Notes: generated from the sequence alone by a model not told the origin. 64,000 nucleotides of DNA from Frankiales bacterium (GCA_025464695.1 JAODNQ010000152.1:1-64000); one strand, 5' to 3'; positions 49,382 through 58,793 are shown, counted from the stretch's first letter. A program made the numbers and translations.

Positions 49382-52174
49382 CTACTCGGTCTCGGACCCC
49401 GGGAGGTAGCCGCCGGGGACCTGCGCCGGCGCGTACAGGACGCTGTCGCCCGGGTAGGGAACCCGCCAGCCGTGCGTCTGGTACCAGGTGTACCGGTTCA
49501 TGAGCTCCGGGTTCGCGGAGTCCGCGACGGCGCCGCGACCCGAGGCCTTCTGGGCCGCGGCCCAGGCCCTCCACTGACCCGCGAGGTCCTTGTCGGCGTC
49601 GGGGACCACAGCCACCCGCTGCTGCTGCGCCTGCAGCCGCTGTGCGGCGACGCCCGTGGTGCCGAGCGTGTCCGCACCGCACGCGGGAGCAGGCGTGACG
49701 CCCTCGGTCAGCGGCACCTGGTTGGGCAGCGCCGTGAAGGGGGTGAGGTCCGGCGTGTCCGTGAAGGCGCCGTACATGGGTGTGGCGGCGGCGACCTTCT
49801 GGTTGAGCGGCTGCGCGCCGAGGATCTGCTCGATCGTCCGCACCACCGTGATCTGGGAGTAGTAGGTGCTGTCGACGACGCCGCGCTGCGCCCAGGGACT
49901 GATGACCTGCGCCGGCGCGCGGTGGCCGTCGACGTGGTCCGCGCCGGCCTGGCTGTCGTCCTCGACCACGAAGATCGCGGAGTCCTTCCAGTACGGGCTG
50001 TGCGAGATCTCGTCGACGATCCGGCCCACAGCGAGGTCGTTGTCGGCGACCTGGGCCTGCGGGCTGGGCGGGCCGCCCGTGTGGTCGCTGGAGAGCCAGA
50101 ACGTGTTCAGGCTCGCGGGACCGTTCGCTTCGAAGTCCTGCTTCCAGATCTGGTGGCGGTAGGTGTCGGGGATGTCGGTGTCGAACTTCGGGTAGTCGTG
50201 GTTCGTGATCGCGTTGAGCGACGGGATCGGGCTCTGCGTGTCCTGCTTGATGGCCGGATCGGTGAGCGCCGCTGCGCTCCCTCCCTGCTCCACGCTCTTC
50301 GTGGCGCAGTAGTAGTCCTGCCAGTCCGCGCCCGCGGGCTTGGTCTCGAACTGCGCGAACTCGCCGAAGTTGCGCGCTGTCCCGCCGGCCGCCTGCACCG
50401 CTGTCCACAGGAAGCCCGAGCGCTGGTGGCCGAGGACGTCGTCCTCGGTGTCGTAGCTGCGCAGGTACTCACCGGCGCTGGACTCGGTGTACTCCGGGTC
50501 GTCGCCCTGCACGACCCAGTTGTGGCCCTCGGCGGAGTTCGTGCCGATGTCGTAGAGGTTGTCGTACAGGCCGAACTGCTTCGCCAGGGCGTGCTGGTTC
50601 GGGGTCACCTTTTCTCCGAACTGGGCCAGCGCGGGGTCGCCGTTGCCCCGCGCGTCGTCGCCGTAGACCTGGTCGTAGGTGCGGTTCTCCTTCACCAGCA
50701 GGAACACGTGCTTGATGGTCGACGGGTCGCCGACCCGCTTCGGCACGGCGACGGCGGACTGCCGCGCGCCCTTCGCCTGCTTGACGTCCGTGTCGCTCGG
50801 GCCCCAGCCGTTCTGCGCGAAGACCGTCGCGGTCTGCTTGGCCACCTCCTGGTCGCTCGGCAGCGGGAACCGGGTCAGGGAGGCGGTCGTGCTGTGCGTG
50901 CCGTGGCCGGTCGCCGGCGTCGTGCCCGGCCCCTGGTCGAACGTCAGCGCCGGCCCGAGCGCGTCGGTCCCCCGGCTGTTGGTGACGACCACCTTCCCGC
51001 CCGCGACGGCGACGTCGGTGGGGAAGTAGTCGGTGGGCAGCAGTCCGACGAGGCTCACCGGCTGCTGCGGTGCCGCCGCGCTGTAGCGGTAGACCGCGAC
51101 GGCGTCGGCCCGTCCGAGGGTCACCAGCAGGTGCCCGTCGGGGGTCGTCGTGATGCCGTCGGGCTGGTAACCGACCGTCGAGCTCGCCCAGGGCTGCGTC
51201 GCGATCGTCTGGACCACCTGGTCGGTCGCGGTGTCCACGACCGACACCGTGTCGCTGCCCGTGTCCGCCACGAACAGGGCGCCGCCGGAGGTGTGGAGCG
51301 CCGTCGGGTGGAGCCCGACGGCGATCGACCGGACCGCCGCGGCGGGGACGGCGGTGTCGATCACGCTGAGCGTGCCCGTGGTCGAGGTGCCGAGCACCGG
51401 GTCCGCCGGCACCCGCGTGCCGTAGGAGTTCATGGTGTGATCGCCCGGCTGGGCGGGCCGCCCGCCCTCGTTGCTCACGTAGAGCCGGCTCCCGACGACG
51501 GCGACCTCCCGCGGCGCCGTGCCGACGGGCCAGCGCTCCCGGACCGCACCCGTCTGCGGGTCGACGGCGACGACGGCGTTCTGACCGTTCAGCGGGACGT
51601 ACAGCGTCGCGCCGTCGGCCGAGAAGACCGACCTGGCGGGCAGTGCGGAGGTGGCGCCGACCTTGGACAGGGCGAAGGTCTTCGAGGCGCCGAGCGTGCC
51701 GTCCGGGTGGACCGGGAAGCGCGTCACCCCGTTCGTCTGGGGCAGCCACAGCTGCGTGCCGTCGGGCGAGAACGTCGGGCCGGCCTGGCCCACGCTGCCG
51801 TCCGACAGCAGCTGGTCCGCGGTCTTGGCCTTGCCGACCGTCCACACCAGCGCGTAGGTCCGCAGGTCGAAGACCTGCAGCACGATGCTCCTGTCGGTGC
51901 TCGTCGCGGCCAGGAAGCGGCCGTCGGCGCTGACGGTCGAGCCCATGAACTTCCCCAGCGGCGACAGCAGCCGGTCGCCGACCGGTGCCAGGAGCTGGTC
52001 GTCGGAGACCTGCAGGCCGTCCGGGTACTGCGTGCCGACCTGGTGGGAGCCGAAGACCTCCGTGGAGGCCCAGGCGGCCCCGGTGCCGGTGACGGCGAGG
52101 GCAGCCGTGGCGAGGGCGACGAGGCGGCGTCCCGGTCTGGGAGGGTTGTCCCGGCGCTGGCGCGTGACGTGCAT
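49382..52174 (-). CDS. Secreted YncE beta-propeller fused to a phosphoesterase domain
   Basis: 930 residues. Signal peptide (LVALATAALAVTGTGAAWAS), then a beta-propeller of YVTN blades (NAVVAVDPQTGAVRERWPVG, TVSVVDTATDQVVQTIATQ) to about residue 460. The second half is a phosphoesterase/alkaline-phosphatase-like domain beginning HVFLLVKENRTYDQVYGD, with EGHNWV, FVVEDDSQAGADHVDGHRAP and later His residues for metal binding. It is exported and may cleave extracellular phosphoesters or phospholipids. It is downstream of an ABC exporter gene pair in the same orientation, 12 bases apart. Confidence 0.85.
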   Translation of the reverse strand: MHVTRQRRDNPPRPGRRLVALATAALAVTGTGAAWASTEVFGSHQVGTQYPDGLQVSDDQLLAPVGDRLLSPLGKFMGSTVSADGRFLAATSTDRSIVLQVFDLRTYALVWTVGKAKTADQLLSDGSVGQAGPTFSPDGTQLWLPQTNGVTRFPVHPDGTLGASKTFALSKVGATSALPARSVFSADGATLYVPLNGQNAVVAVDPQTGAVRERWPVGTAPREVAVVGSRLYVSNEGGRPAQPGDHTMNSYGTRVPADPVLGTSTTGTLSVIDTAVPAAAVRSIAVGLHPTALHTSGGALFVADTGSDTVSVVDTATDQVVQTIATQPWASSTVGYQPDGITTTPDGHLLVTLGRADAVAVYRYSAAAPQQPVSLVGLLPTDYFPTDVAVAGGKVVVTNSRGTDALGPALTFDQGPGTTPATGHGTHSTTASLTRFPLPSDQEVAKQTATVFAQNGWGPSDTDVKQAKGARQSAVAVPKRVGDPSTIKHVFLLVKENRTYDQVYGDDARGNGDPALAQFGEKVTPNQHALAKQFGLYDNLYDIGTNSAEGHNWVVQGDDPEYTESSAGEYLRSYDTEDDVLGHQRSGFLWTAVQAAGGTARNFGEFAQFETKPAGADWQDYYCATKSVEQGGSAAALTDPAIKQDTQSPIPSLNAITNHDYPKFDTDIPDTYRHQIWKQDFEANGPASLNTFWLSSDHTGGPPSPQAQVADNDLAVGRIVDEISHSPYWKDSAIFVVEDDSQAGADHVDGHRAPAQVISPWAQRGVVDSTYYSQITVVRTIEQILGAQPLNQKVAAATPMYGAFTDTPDLTPFTALPNQVPLTEGVTPAPACGADTLGTTGVAAQRLQAQQQRVAVVPDADKDLAGQWRAWAAAQKASGRGAVADSANPELMNRYTWYQTHGWRVPYPGDSVLYAPAQVPGGYLPGSETE

Positions 52175-52186
52175 GGAGGTGCTCCT

Positions 52187-53548
52187 TCAGGAGGGAGGTG
52201 CGAGCAGGTCGAGCGACCCGTCGAACTGCCAGAGGGGGTTCGGCCCGACGCCGTGCTGCCGGCGGACCTGGAAGGAGCCGTTGACGGCCTGCGGCCCGTC
52301 GCCGTCGACGACGTAGCGGCCGTCGGCGGACAGCTCGAGCTGGTAGACGGCCGACCCGGTGGCCGTGGCCCCCGGCAGGTGCCAGGACACGACGCACCGC
52401 CAGTCGTTGCCGGGCCCCCGGTCCTCGACTCGCGAGCCGCCCTTGTCGCAGGAGGCGCTGCTGGCGAGCTGCGCCTCGGTCACGTCCGGGCGGGCGAGCT
52501 CGCGCGACTGCAGCCGGTAGAGGTGGCCGAAGGCGGTGGCGAGCGACCGCTCCAGCCGCGGCGCGTCGCTGGCCGGGGCGGAACGGACCGCCGGCAGGAC
52601 AGCGGCGACGACTCCGGCGGTGGCCGCGCCGAGCAGCACGAGCGGCAGGGCGGCCTGCACGAGCACGCGGGGCCCGAGCCCGTCGGAGGCCTGGCCGGTG
52701 AAGTCCCGGCGGACGAACAGCGCGAAGGCCAGCGCGGCGGCGGCGACCGTCCAGACGAGGCCGACGACGACGCCGACGACGAGGGGGGTGACCTGCACGG
52801 GCTCGCCGAACAGCCCGCGCCAGGTGAGGAGCGCGTAGCCGGGCAGGCTGACGCGCACCGCGAGCGGCAGCGGCAGCAGCTGGGCGACCTGCAGCAGCAG
52901 GGCGAGCAGAGCCGGGACCAGCAGGCCCGTCGGCGAACGCCCCAGGGTGACGCTCCCGAGCAGCCCGACCGCGGCGAAGGCCAGGGTCGGGACGACGACC
53001 ACGAGCCAGGCGAGTGCGACCAGCCGGGCGGCGCAGCCGGGGGCGAGCAGCTGCCCGTCCAGGCCGACCAGCGGGAGGTCGCCGGAGGCGGCGAGGCCTC
53101 CGACCACGCTCGACACCGCCAGTCCGGCCACCAGCGCGAGGACGACGGCCAGGCTGGCGAGCGCCTTGGCGACGAACACCCGACCCGCGGACCGGGTCGC
53201 GACCAGCAGGTGTCCCCAGGTGCCGAGGCGGTCCTCGACGGCGAACACGTCGCCGGCCACGAGGGACGTGAGCAGCGGCAGCACCCAGCTGCAGCAGAAG
53301 GCCAGGACCACGAGCGACCCCGCCCAGCCGCTCGTGGCCATCCAGCGGCCGAAGACCGTGTCGGTGGGCAGCGCGCTCTGCCGGCTGAGGACGCCGACCA
53401 GCAGGGCCGGCAGGAGCCAGCAGGTGAGGAGCAGGACCCGGACCCGCCACTGGGCGAGCTGCTTGACCAGCTCGAAGCGGACCGTCCTCGACAGCCGCGC
53501 CGGACGCGCCCGCGACAGGGGCGCCGGGGCGAGGACGGTCGACGTCAT
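52187..53548 (-). CDS. ABC transporter permease (ABC-2 type)
   Basis: 453 residues. The first helix RVLLLTCWLLPALLVGVLS is followed by several hydrophobic segments (LVVLAFCCSWVLPLLTSLVAG, SLAVVLALVAGLAV, LVVVVPTLAFAAVGLLG). A final extracytoplasmic domain of about 150 residues contains Cys in SSASCDKGG and WRCVVSW. The start overlaps the ATPase stop by ATGA. The transported substrate is not known; the downstream phosphoesterase may act with it. Confidence 0.83.
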   Translation of the reverse strand: MTSTVLAPAPLSRARPARLSRTVRFELVKQLAQWRVRVLLLTCWLLPALLVGVLSRQSALPTDTVFGRWMATSGWAGSLVVLAFCCSWVLPLLTSLVAGDVFAVEDRLGTWGHLLVATRSAGRVFVAKALASLAVVLALVAGLAVSSVVGGLAASGDLPLVGLDGQLLAPGCAARLVALAWLVVVVPTLAFAAVGLLGSVTLGRSPTGLLVPALLALLLQVAQLLPLPLAVRVSLPGYALLTWRGLFGEPVQVTPLVVGVVVGLVWTVAAAALAFALFVRRDFTGQASDGLGPRVLVQAALPLVLLGAATAGVVAAVLPAVRSAPASDAPRLERSLATAFGHLYRLQSRELARPDVTEAQLASSASCDKGGSRVEDRGPGNDWRCVVSWHLPGATATGSAVYQLELSADGRYVVDGDGPQAVNGSFQVRRQHGVGPNPLWQFDGSLDLLAPPS

Positions 53549-54495
53549 GCGCCCTGCCCCCGGGACGCTGCGGCCGCCTCGACCAGGGCCAGGAAGGCGG
53601 CCTCGAGGGGCGGCACGACCGGGGTGAGCTCGCGGACGCCGGTCCCGGCGCCGACCAGACGGGCGACGAGGTCGTCCAGGGCGGCAGCCGCGCCTCGGAC
53701 CACCAGCGTGTCGTCGTCGGGGGCGACGACCCCGTCGAGGTCCAGCACCGTCAGGCCGGGCACCGCGGCGGCGGCGCGGCGGGCGGCCGCGGGGTCGGTG
53801 GTGCGCACCCGGTGGTCCAGCGGCCCGGAGTCCGCGGCGAGCTTGCTGACCGGTCCGGTGAAGACGACCCGGCCACCGACCAGCAGCGTGACCTCGGCGC
53901 AGACCGCCGCCAGGTCCTCCATCCGGTGGCTCGACAGCACGACGGCGGTGCCCTGCCTCGCGAGGTCCGCCAGCAGGCGGTGCACCTGCCGGGCCGCGGC
54001 CGGGTCCAGGCCGTTCATCGGCTCGTCCAGCACGAGCAGCCGCGGCCGGCCCAGCAGCGCCGCGGCCAGGCCGAGCCGCTGCCGCATCCCGAGCGAGAAC
54101 CCGCGCACACGGTCGTCGGCGACGTCCTCGAGGCCGACCCGGGCGAGCACCTCGGGCACCTCGACCCGGGCGACGCCGCGCAGGGCCGCGAGCGCTGCGA
54201 GGTTCTGCCTGGCGGTCAGCGAGGGGTAGAGCCCAGGACCGTCGACGAAGCCCGCGACGCCCTCGGGCAGGGCGAGCGCGCGCCCGACCGTGCGGCCCAG
54301 GACCTGCAGGCTGCCGCGGTCGGCCACGGACAGGCCGAGCAGCAGGCTCAGGAGGGTCGTCTTGCCCGCCCCGTTGGGCCCGACCAGGCCGTGCACCTGG
54401 CCGGCGGGGACGTCGAGGTCGACGCTGTCGAGCGCGAGGACCTCCCCGAACGACGTCGAGAGGCCGCGCGCGCGCACCGTGGGCCCGTCCGACAC
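53545..54495 (-). CDS. ABC transporter ATP-binding protein
   Basis: 316 residues: Walker A GPNGAGKTT, the D-loop region LLVLDEPMNGLDPAA, signature FSLGMRQRLGLAAALLG and switch His in LSSHRMEDLA. The form belongs to the exporter/drug-resistance ABC-2 group. A C-terminal domain of about 90 residues is present. First gene of the operon ATPase - permease - secreted phosphoesterase. Confidence 0.93.
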   Translation of the reverse strand: MSDGPTVRARGLSTSFGEVLALDSVDLDVPAGQVHGLVGPNGAGKTTLLSLLLGLSVADRGSLQVLGRTVGRALALPEGVAGFVDGPGLYPSLTARQNLAALAALRGVARVEVPEVLARVGLEDVADDRVRGFSLGMRQRLGLAAALLGRPRLLVLDEPMNGLDPAAARQVHRLLADLARQGTAVVLSSHRMEDLAAVCAEVTLLVGGRVVFTGPVSKLAADSGPLDHRVRTTDPAAARRAAAAVPGLTVLDLDGVVAPDDDTLVVRGAAAALDDLVARLVGAGTGVRELTPVVPPLEAAFLALVEAAAASRGQGA

Positions 54496-54666
54496 GTCCG
54501 CCTCCTCTGCCTCCGGCTGGTCCTGCTCACACCCGCGAGAAGCTAGGGAGCGGCGCTGGACGGGAGACCACGGCGCGAGGAACGCGAGGTGAAGCCGAGC
54601 AGGCGGCGCCGCTCCGGCCCGACCGCTGGTCGACGCGCGACGGGAGGACGCCGTCGACCCGGGTCA

Positions 54667-54686
54667 CTGGGCCAGCAGTGGCCCAG
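54667..54686 (-). terminator. Hairpin downstream of the NlpC/zinc-ribbon genes
   Basis: Perfect 8-base arms CTGGGCCA / TGGCCCAG with a 4-base loop, 15 bases past the stop of the 29-residue gene. The 205-base gap 54496-54700 shows nothing else certain. Confidence 0.6.
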
Positions 54687-54700
54687 GGGAGGCCGGTCGG

Positions 54701-54790
54701 CTAGCGGGGAGCGGCCGGAGCCGGGCCGCCGCAGCCGTCGCACACCTCGCGGGTCTGGTCCTTGCCGCACTGGCGGCAGAAGACGCCCAT
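54701..54790 (-). CDS. 29-residue four-cysteine zinc-ribbon peptide
   Basis: ATG 54790 to TAG 54701 encodes MGVFCRQCGKDQTREVCDGC followed by a Gly/Pro/Ala tail of nine residues. Two CxxC pairs 8 residues apart form a minimal zinc ribbon. The ATG overlaps the NlpC/P60 stop as TGATG, so it is translationally coupled to that gene. Below usual gene-length cut-offs. It may be a free zinc peptide or a remnant of a larger domain; function unknown. Confidence 0.6.
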   Translation of the reverse strand: MGVFCRQCGKDQTREVCDGCGGPAPAAPR

Positions 54791-55626
54791 CAGCTGAACC
54801 TGCCGACGTGGTACTGCGAGGTCCACATCTCCTGCTCGCGCACGACGTCACCGCTCTTGGTGGCTGCCCACATGGTGTTGCCGCCGGCGTAGACGCCGAC
54901 GTGGAAGATGCCCTCGTCGCCGTAGGTGAAGATCAGGTCGCCCGGCTGCTTGTCGTCGTGCCCGACCTTGCTGCTCGCCGAGTACTGGTCGCTGGCCGTG
55001 CGGGGCAGCTGCGTGCCCTGCTGCCCGAACAGGTACTGCGTGAAGCCGCTGCAGTCGAAGCTGTCGGGGCCGGTCGCCCCCCACGCGTAGGGCTTGCCCG
55101 CGTGGTCCGGTGCCTCCCCGAGCGCCCCGCGGCCGGCCGAGGACGAGTCCGGTGCGCTCGACGAGGCCCCGCCTGCGCGCAGCGTCGACGTGCCCCTCCG
55201 GAGCGACCTGCTCGCCCGGGTCCCCGCGGCGGCGCGGTCCTGCTCCGCCCGGGCCGTCTGCGCGTCGTCCTCGGCCTGAGCGACCACCTGACGCTGCTCC
55301 TCGCGTGCAGCAGCCCGCGCTGCCCGTGCCCTCGCTGCCCGCGCGGCACCGAGCGCGGCCACCCGCTGCGCCGCGGCCGTGCGCGCTGCTGCCGCGTCGT
55401 GGACCTGTCGGCGGTGGAGGGCGCTGCCCGCTGCACGCGACCGGCTCGCCCGCCCGAGAGCGGTGTCGCTGCGGGTCATCGACGCCGAGTCCGCGAGGCT
55501 GACGGTCGTCGACGGCGACGTGACGTGGCGCTCCTCGCCCTGAGCGTGCTGCTGGACGACCAGGGCGGCGGCCGTGACCGTGGTGATGCTGAGGGCCGCT
55601 GCGACGGCTGTGTGTCTGTCGAACAT
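54790..55626 (-). CDS. NlpC/P60 cell-wall endopeptidase
   Basis: 278 residues. N-terminal hydrophobic export segment, then a long Ala/Arg/Gln coiled coil (about residues 65-125), then the papain-like NlpC/P60 domain with Cys192 in DSFDCSGFTQY and His242 in IFHVGVYAGG. Cleaves peptidoglycan stem peptides. ATG 55626 follows GGGAG. A stem-loop lies just upstream in the leader. Coupled downstream to the zinc-ribbon peptide. Confidence 0.9.
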   Translation of the reverse strand: MFDRHTAVAAALSITTVTAAALVVQQHAQGEERHVTSPSTTVSLADSASMTRSDTALGRASRSRAAGSALHRRQVHDAAAARTAAAQRVAALGAARAARARAARAAAREEQRQVVAQAEDDAQTARAEQDRAAAGTRASRSLRRGTSTLRAGGASSSAPDSSSAGRGALGEAPDHAGKPYAWGATGPDSFDCSGFTQYLFGQQGTQLPRTASDQYSASSKVGHDDKQPGDLIFTYGDEGIFHVGVYAGGNTMWAATKSGDVVREQEMWTSQYHVGRFS

Positions 55627-55638
55627 CAGGAGTGCTCC

Positions 55639-55664
55639 CGGTTCGTACGCCTGCAGGCGAACCG
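55639..55664 (-). promoter_or_regulatory. Stem-loop in the NlpC/P60 leader
   Basis: Arms CGGTTCG / CGAACCG around a nested GCCTGCAGGC palindrome, ending about 13 bases before the NlpC ATG. The minus-strand sequence contains GTTCGCCTGCAGGC, also found upstream of the glycerophosphodiesterase gene. Confidence 0.45.
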
Positions 55665-55902
55665 GTCGGGATCTCCGTCCGGCTGGCCCTGTTCGGCGGT
55701 CCTGGTCGAGCTCGGACCCCGCTCCCACCCCGGCATCAGGTGCAGCGCCCTGGGACTTCACGGTCGGAGGATGGGATTCGACGTCCCGACCGGGCGCGTG
55801 CTGTGCCCGACTCGTACGGCAGACAGTGGTTCGACGATACACACGGACCGGACATCCGCAGGCTCGAGCAGCCGCTCCCGACGCCCCTGCGGCCTGCGGG
55901 GA

Positions 55903-57514
55903 CTACGGGTCGACGTCGTCCCAGGTGAAGGCGAGCGCGGCGATGACGTCGTCCGGACCCTCGTGCGCGAGCCGGGACAGCAGGCGGTCGAGCCACTCCC
56001 CCGTCGGCGTCCCGGCCTCGTGCCCCGCCGCCTCGACCAGGCGCTGCAGCCCGTCGTCGATGCTCTCGTGGCGTCGCTCGACCAGGCCGTCCGTGAACAC
56101 CAGCAACCGCGAGCCGGCGGTCATCGGGACGGTGACCACCGGGTACTCGTCGTCCCCGATGCCGAGCGGCAGGCCGGGCGGCAGCGGGACGAAGCGGGTC
56201 CCCTCCCGTGCCGCGAGCAGCGGAGGCGGGTGGCCGGCGTTCGCGAGCACCAGGCAGCGGGTCGACAGTCGGCCAGCCCCACGACCACGGTCGCGAAGTG
56301 GCCGTCCGCCGACAGGTCGATCTGTCGTGCGCACCGAGCCAGCACGACGTCGGGAGCATGACCTTCGAGGAGGTAGGCGCGCATCGTGAAGTGGAGCCTG
56401 GCCATGACGGCTGCTGCGCCGATGCCTCGGCCGGACACGTCACCCACCGCGAAGGCGAACCGGTCCTCGTCGACCTTGACCAGGCTGTACCAGTCGCCCC
56501 CGACGTCGACGCCGTCCGCTCCCGCGACGTACCGGCAGGCGACGTCCAGTCCCGGGAGGTCCACGTCGTGGGTGGGCAGCAGCGCGTGCTGCAGGGCCGT
56601 GGCGATGGAGCGCTGCTCGGCGTACAGCCCGTCGAGCCGCTCGTACAGCCCCCCGATCGTGGTCGCGGCGAGCTCCGCGGCCCGGTGACGGCGGACGAGG
56701 CCGGCGGCCACCAGGGCGGCCGCGATCGTGAGCACCGCGCCGCCGGTGAGGCTGATCCAGGGCAGCTGCCCGCCCAGGCCACCGCCGAGGTCCTGGCTGG
56801 CCGTCGTCACGAGCAGGATGCTCGAGTCGCCGAAGGGGACTGCGGGGTGGCGGTGTCGCCGCGCAAGGGCAGCCGTGACAGCGGCAGGTCCGTGGTGGCG
56901 AGGGCGTCCAGCCGCGCGGACGTCCCCAGGTAGGACGCGAAGTGCAGGTCGGCGAAGGCGCTGTCGCTCTCGACCGGCACCTGCCGGTCCGCAGGGACGG
57001 CCCGTTCCACGTAGACGACGAACCGACCGTCCCGGGGGTCCCCGTCGGCGTACGCGATGCGGGGAGCCGGTTCCGTGTCGACACGCGCGACCAGGAAGGT
57101 CTCGCTGCGCGCCGCGCGCTGCACGAGGGCCGCGACCGCCGGAGGTGCGTACGCCGGGGCCACCCCGACGGCCGCGACCTGCACCGCACCGCCGGCCGCG
57201 ACGCGCCACAGCGAGGCGGCGACGAACGGCGCCCCGTCCCCCGTGTAGTCGGCGATGAAGGACCGGAACGCGGTCGGGCTCCCGTCCGTCGCGCCGGCGA
57301 TCGTGACGGCGCTGTCGAGGGGACTGCTCAGCTGCACCACGGTCGCGCCGATGACGGCGGCGGCCTGCCGGGTCTGCGTCACGAGCAGCCGGTGCTCGGA
57401 GTGGTCGTGGACCTGAGCGGTGAGCACGGTCGCCACAGCCGTGAGCACAGCGCCGACGGCGACCACGGCGGCGGCCGTGCGCAGCCCGGCCGGCGTGCCG
57501 CCCGCACGCGCCAC
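55903..57514 (-). pseudogene. PP2C/SpoIIE-type phosphatase with N-terminal sensor, two frameshifts
   Basis: Homology continues through three frames. Frame one, from GTG 57514, gives a membrane helix (LRTAAAVVAVGAVLTAVATVLT) and an extracytoplasmic sensor to about 56840. Frame two gives PFGDSSILLVTTAS, a second membrane helix and the SpoIIE core (DVGGDWYSLVKVDEDRFAFAVGDVSGRG) to about 56270. Frame three gives CLVLANAGHPPPLL and LLVFTDGLVERR to the stop at 55903. One base appears lost near GGGG 56835-56838 and one near 56265-56270. The protein would dephosphorylate an anti-sigma-factor antagonist. Sequencing error is an alternative to a real pseudogene. Confidence 0.8.
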
Positions 57515-57623
57515 AGGTCACGCCCCCGCCCCCGGTGCGGCCGTCCATCACGTCGATCCCGACCCCGACGGCAACCTGTCGAAGGTGCGCGGTGCCGTCG
57601 ACGGCTGCGTGCCGACGGACGCT

Positions 57624-57645
57624 GTTCGCCTGCAGGCTCCGCTGA
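57624..57645 (+). promoter_or_regulatory. Candidate PHO-box-like direct repeat before the glycerophosphodiesterase
   Basis: GTTCGCCTGCA followed by GGCTCCGCTGA, an 11-base spaced pair resembling PhoP sites of actinobacteria (GTTCACC repeats). The first 14 bases are shared with the NlpC leader. Confidence 0.35.
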
Positions 57646-57695
57646 CGCAACCTGGCTCCGCTGAGATCGGCCCTCCCGATCCTGAGGAGATCCTC

Positions 57696-58793
57696 GTGCG
57701 CGTCCGCGCCCTGCTCGCCGTCCCGCTCGCCACCGCCGCTCTCGCCGCCGCGGTCGTCCCCGCCCTGTCGACCGGCGCGTCCGCGAAGCAGGCCACGGCG
57801 TCGCCGCTGGTCTTCGGTCACCGCGGCGCCTCCGGCTACCGCCCCGAGCACACGCTCGCCTCCTACGACCTCGCCGTGCGGATGGGCGCCGACGTCATCG
57901 AGCCCGACCTCGTGTCGACGAAGGACCACGTGCTGGTGGCCCGGCACGAGAACGAGATCGGCGGCACGACGGACGTCGCGACCGTGTTCCCCTCCCGCTC
58001 CGCCACCAAGACCGTGGACGGCACTGTCATCAGGGGCGGGTACTTCACCGAGGACTTCACCCTGGCCGAGCTCAAGACGCTGCGGGCGAAGGAGCGCCTG
58101 CCGCTCGTCCGGCAGGAGAACACCGTCTTCGACGGCCGCTACCAGGTCCCCACCCTGCGCGAGGTGCTCGACTACGCGAAGGCGGCCAGCAAGCAGTACG
58201 GCCGCACGATCGGCGTCGCGCCGGAGACGAAGCACCCGACGTACTTCGACAGCATCGGCCTCAGCCTCGAGGAGCCCCTGCTGGACGAGCTGCGCCAGGC
58301 CGGCCTCGACAAGACCACGAGCCGGGTCTACGTGCAGTCCTTCGAGGAGCGGAACCTGCGGGAGCTGCACGACGCCGGCGTGAAGGTGCCGCTGGTGCAG
58401 CTGACCAGCACCACGGGCCGCCCGTACGACCACGTCGCCGCGAACGACCCCGAGACGTACGCGCAGATGCAGACGCCCGCGGGCCTGCGCGAGGTCGCCA
58501 CGTACGCCGACGTCCTGGGCCCGGACAAGGCGCAGGTCTTCCCGCGGGCGAGCGACGGGACGACGTCGTCGCCGTCCCGGGTCGTGAGCGACGCACACGC
58601 TGCCGGCCTGCAGGTCGTGCCCTACACGGTGCGCGCCGAGAACCAGTTCCTGCCCGCGCAGTACCGGCGCGGCACCGACCCGAACGCCTTCGGCGACGTG
58701 CTGTCGGAGTTCCGCGACCTGTACGGCACCGGGATCGACGGCCTGTTCTCCGACCAGCCCGACCTCGCCCGCCAGGCGCGCGACGGCAGCTGA
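57696..58793 (+). CDS. Secreted glycerophosphodiester phosphodiesterase
   Basis: 365 residues. GTG 57696 with GAGGAGATCCTC upstream starts a signal peptide (LLAVPLATAALAAAVVPALSTGASA). The GDPD barrel has FGHRGASGYRPEHTLASY with catalytic His and Arg, then IEPDLVSTKDHVLVARHE with Glu/Asp metal ligands and the second His. This GlpQ-type enzyme releases glycerol 3-phosphate from deacylated phospholipids outside the cell, a usual member of the phosphate-starvation regulon. Confidence 0.92.
   Translation: MRVRALLAVPLATAALAAAVVPALSTGASAKQATASPLVFGHRGASGYRPEHTLASYDLAVRMGADVIEPDLVSTKDHVLVARHENEIGGTTDVATVFPSRSATKTVDGTVIRGGYFTEDFTLAELKTLRAKERLPLVRQENTVFDGRYQVPTLREVLDYAKAASKQYGRTIGVAPETKHPTYFDSIGLSLEEPLLDELRQAGLDKTTSRVYVQSFEERNLRELHDAGVKVPLVQLTSTTGRPYDHVAANDPETYAQMQTPAGLREVATYADVLGPDKAQVFPRASDGTTSSPSRVVSDAHAAGLQVVPYTVRAENQFLPAQYRRGTDPNAFGDVLSEFRDLYGTGIDGLFSDQPDLARQARDGS

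Noticed and set aside
49208..54229. A plus-strand open frame of more than 1,600 codons
   Set aside because: It lies opposite three well-supported minus-strand genes, has low-complexity Arg/Gly/Val composition and no recognisable domain; it is a GC-driven shadow.
54543..54851. A 102-codon basic protein opposite and across the zinc-ribbon region
   Set aside because: Arg/Ser/Pro-rich composition with no ribosome site; overlaps the better supported NlpC and four-cysteine frames.
55627..55860. A c-di-AMP (ydaO-type) riboswitch before the NlpC/P60 gene
   Set aside because: Such riboswitches are common at this position in actinobacteria, but the conserved core and closing segments could not be found in the sequence.
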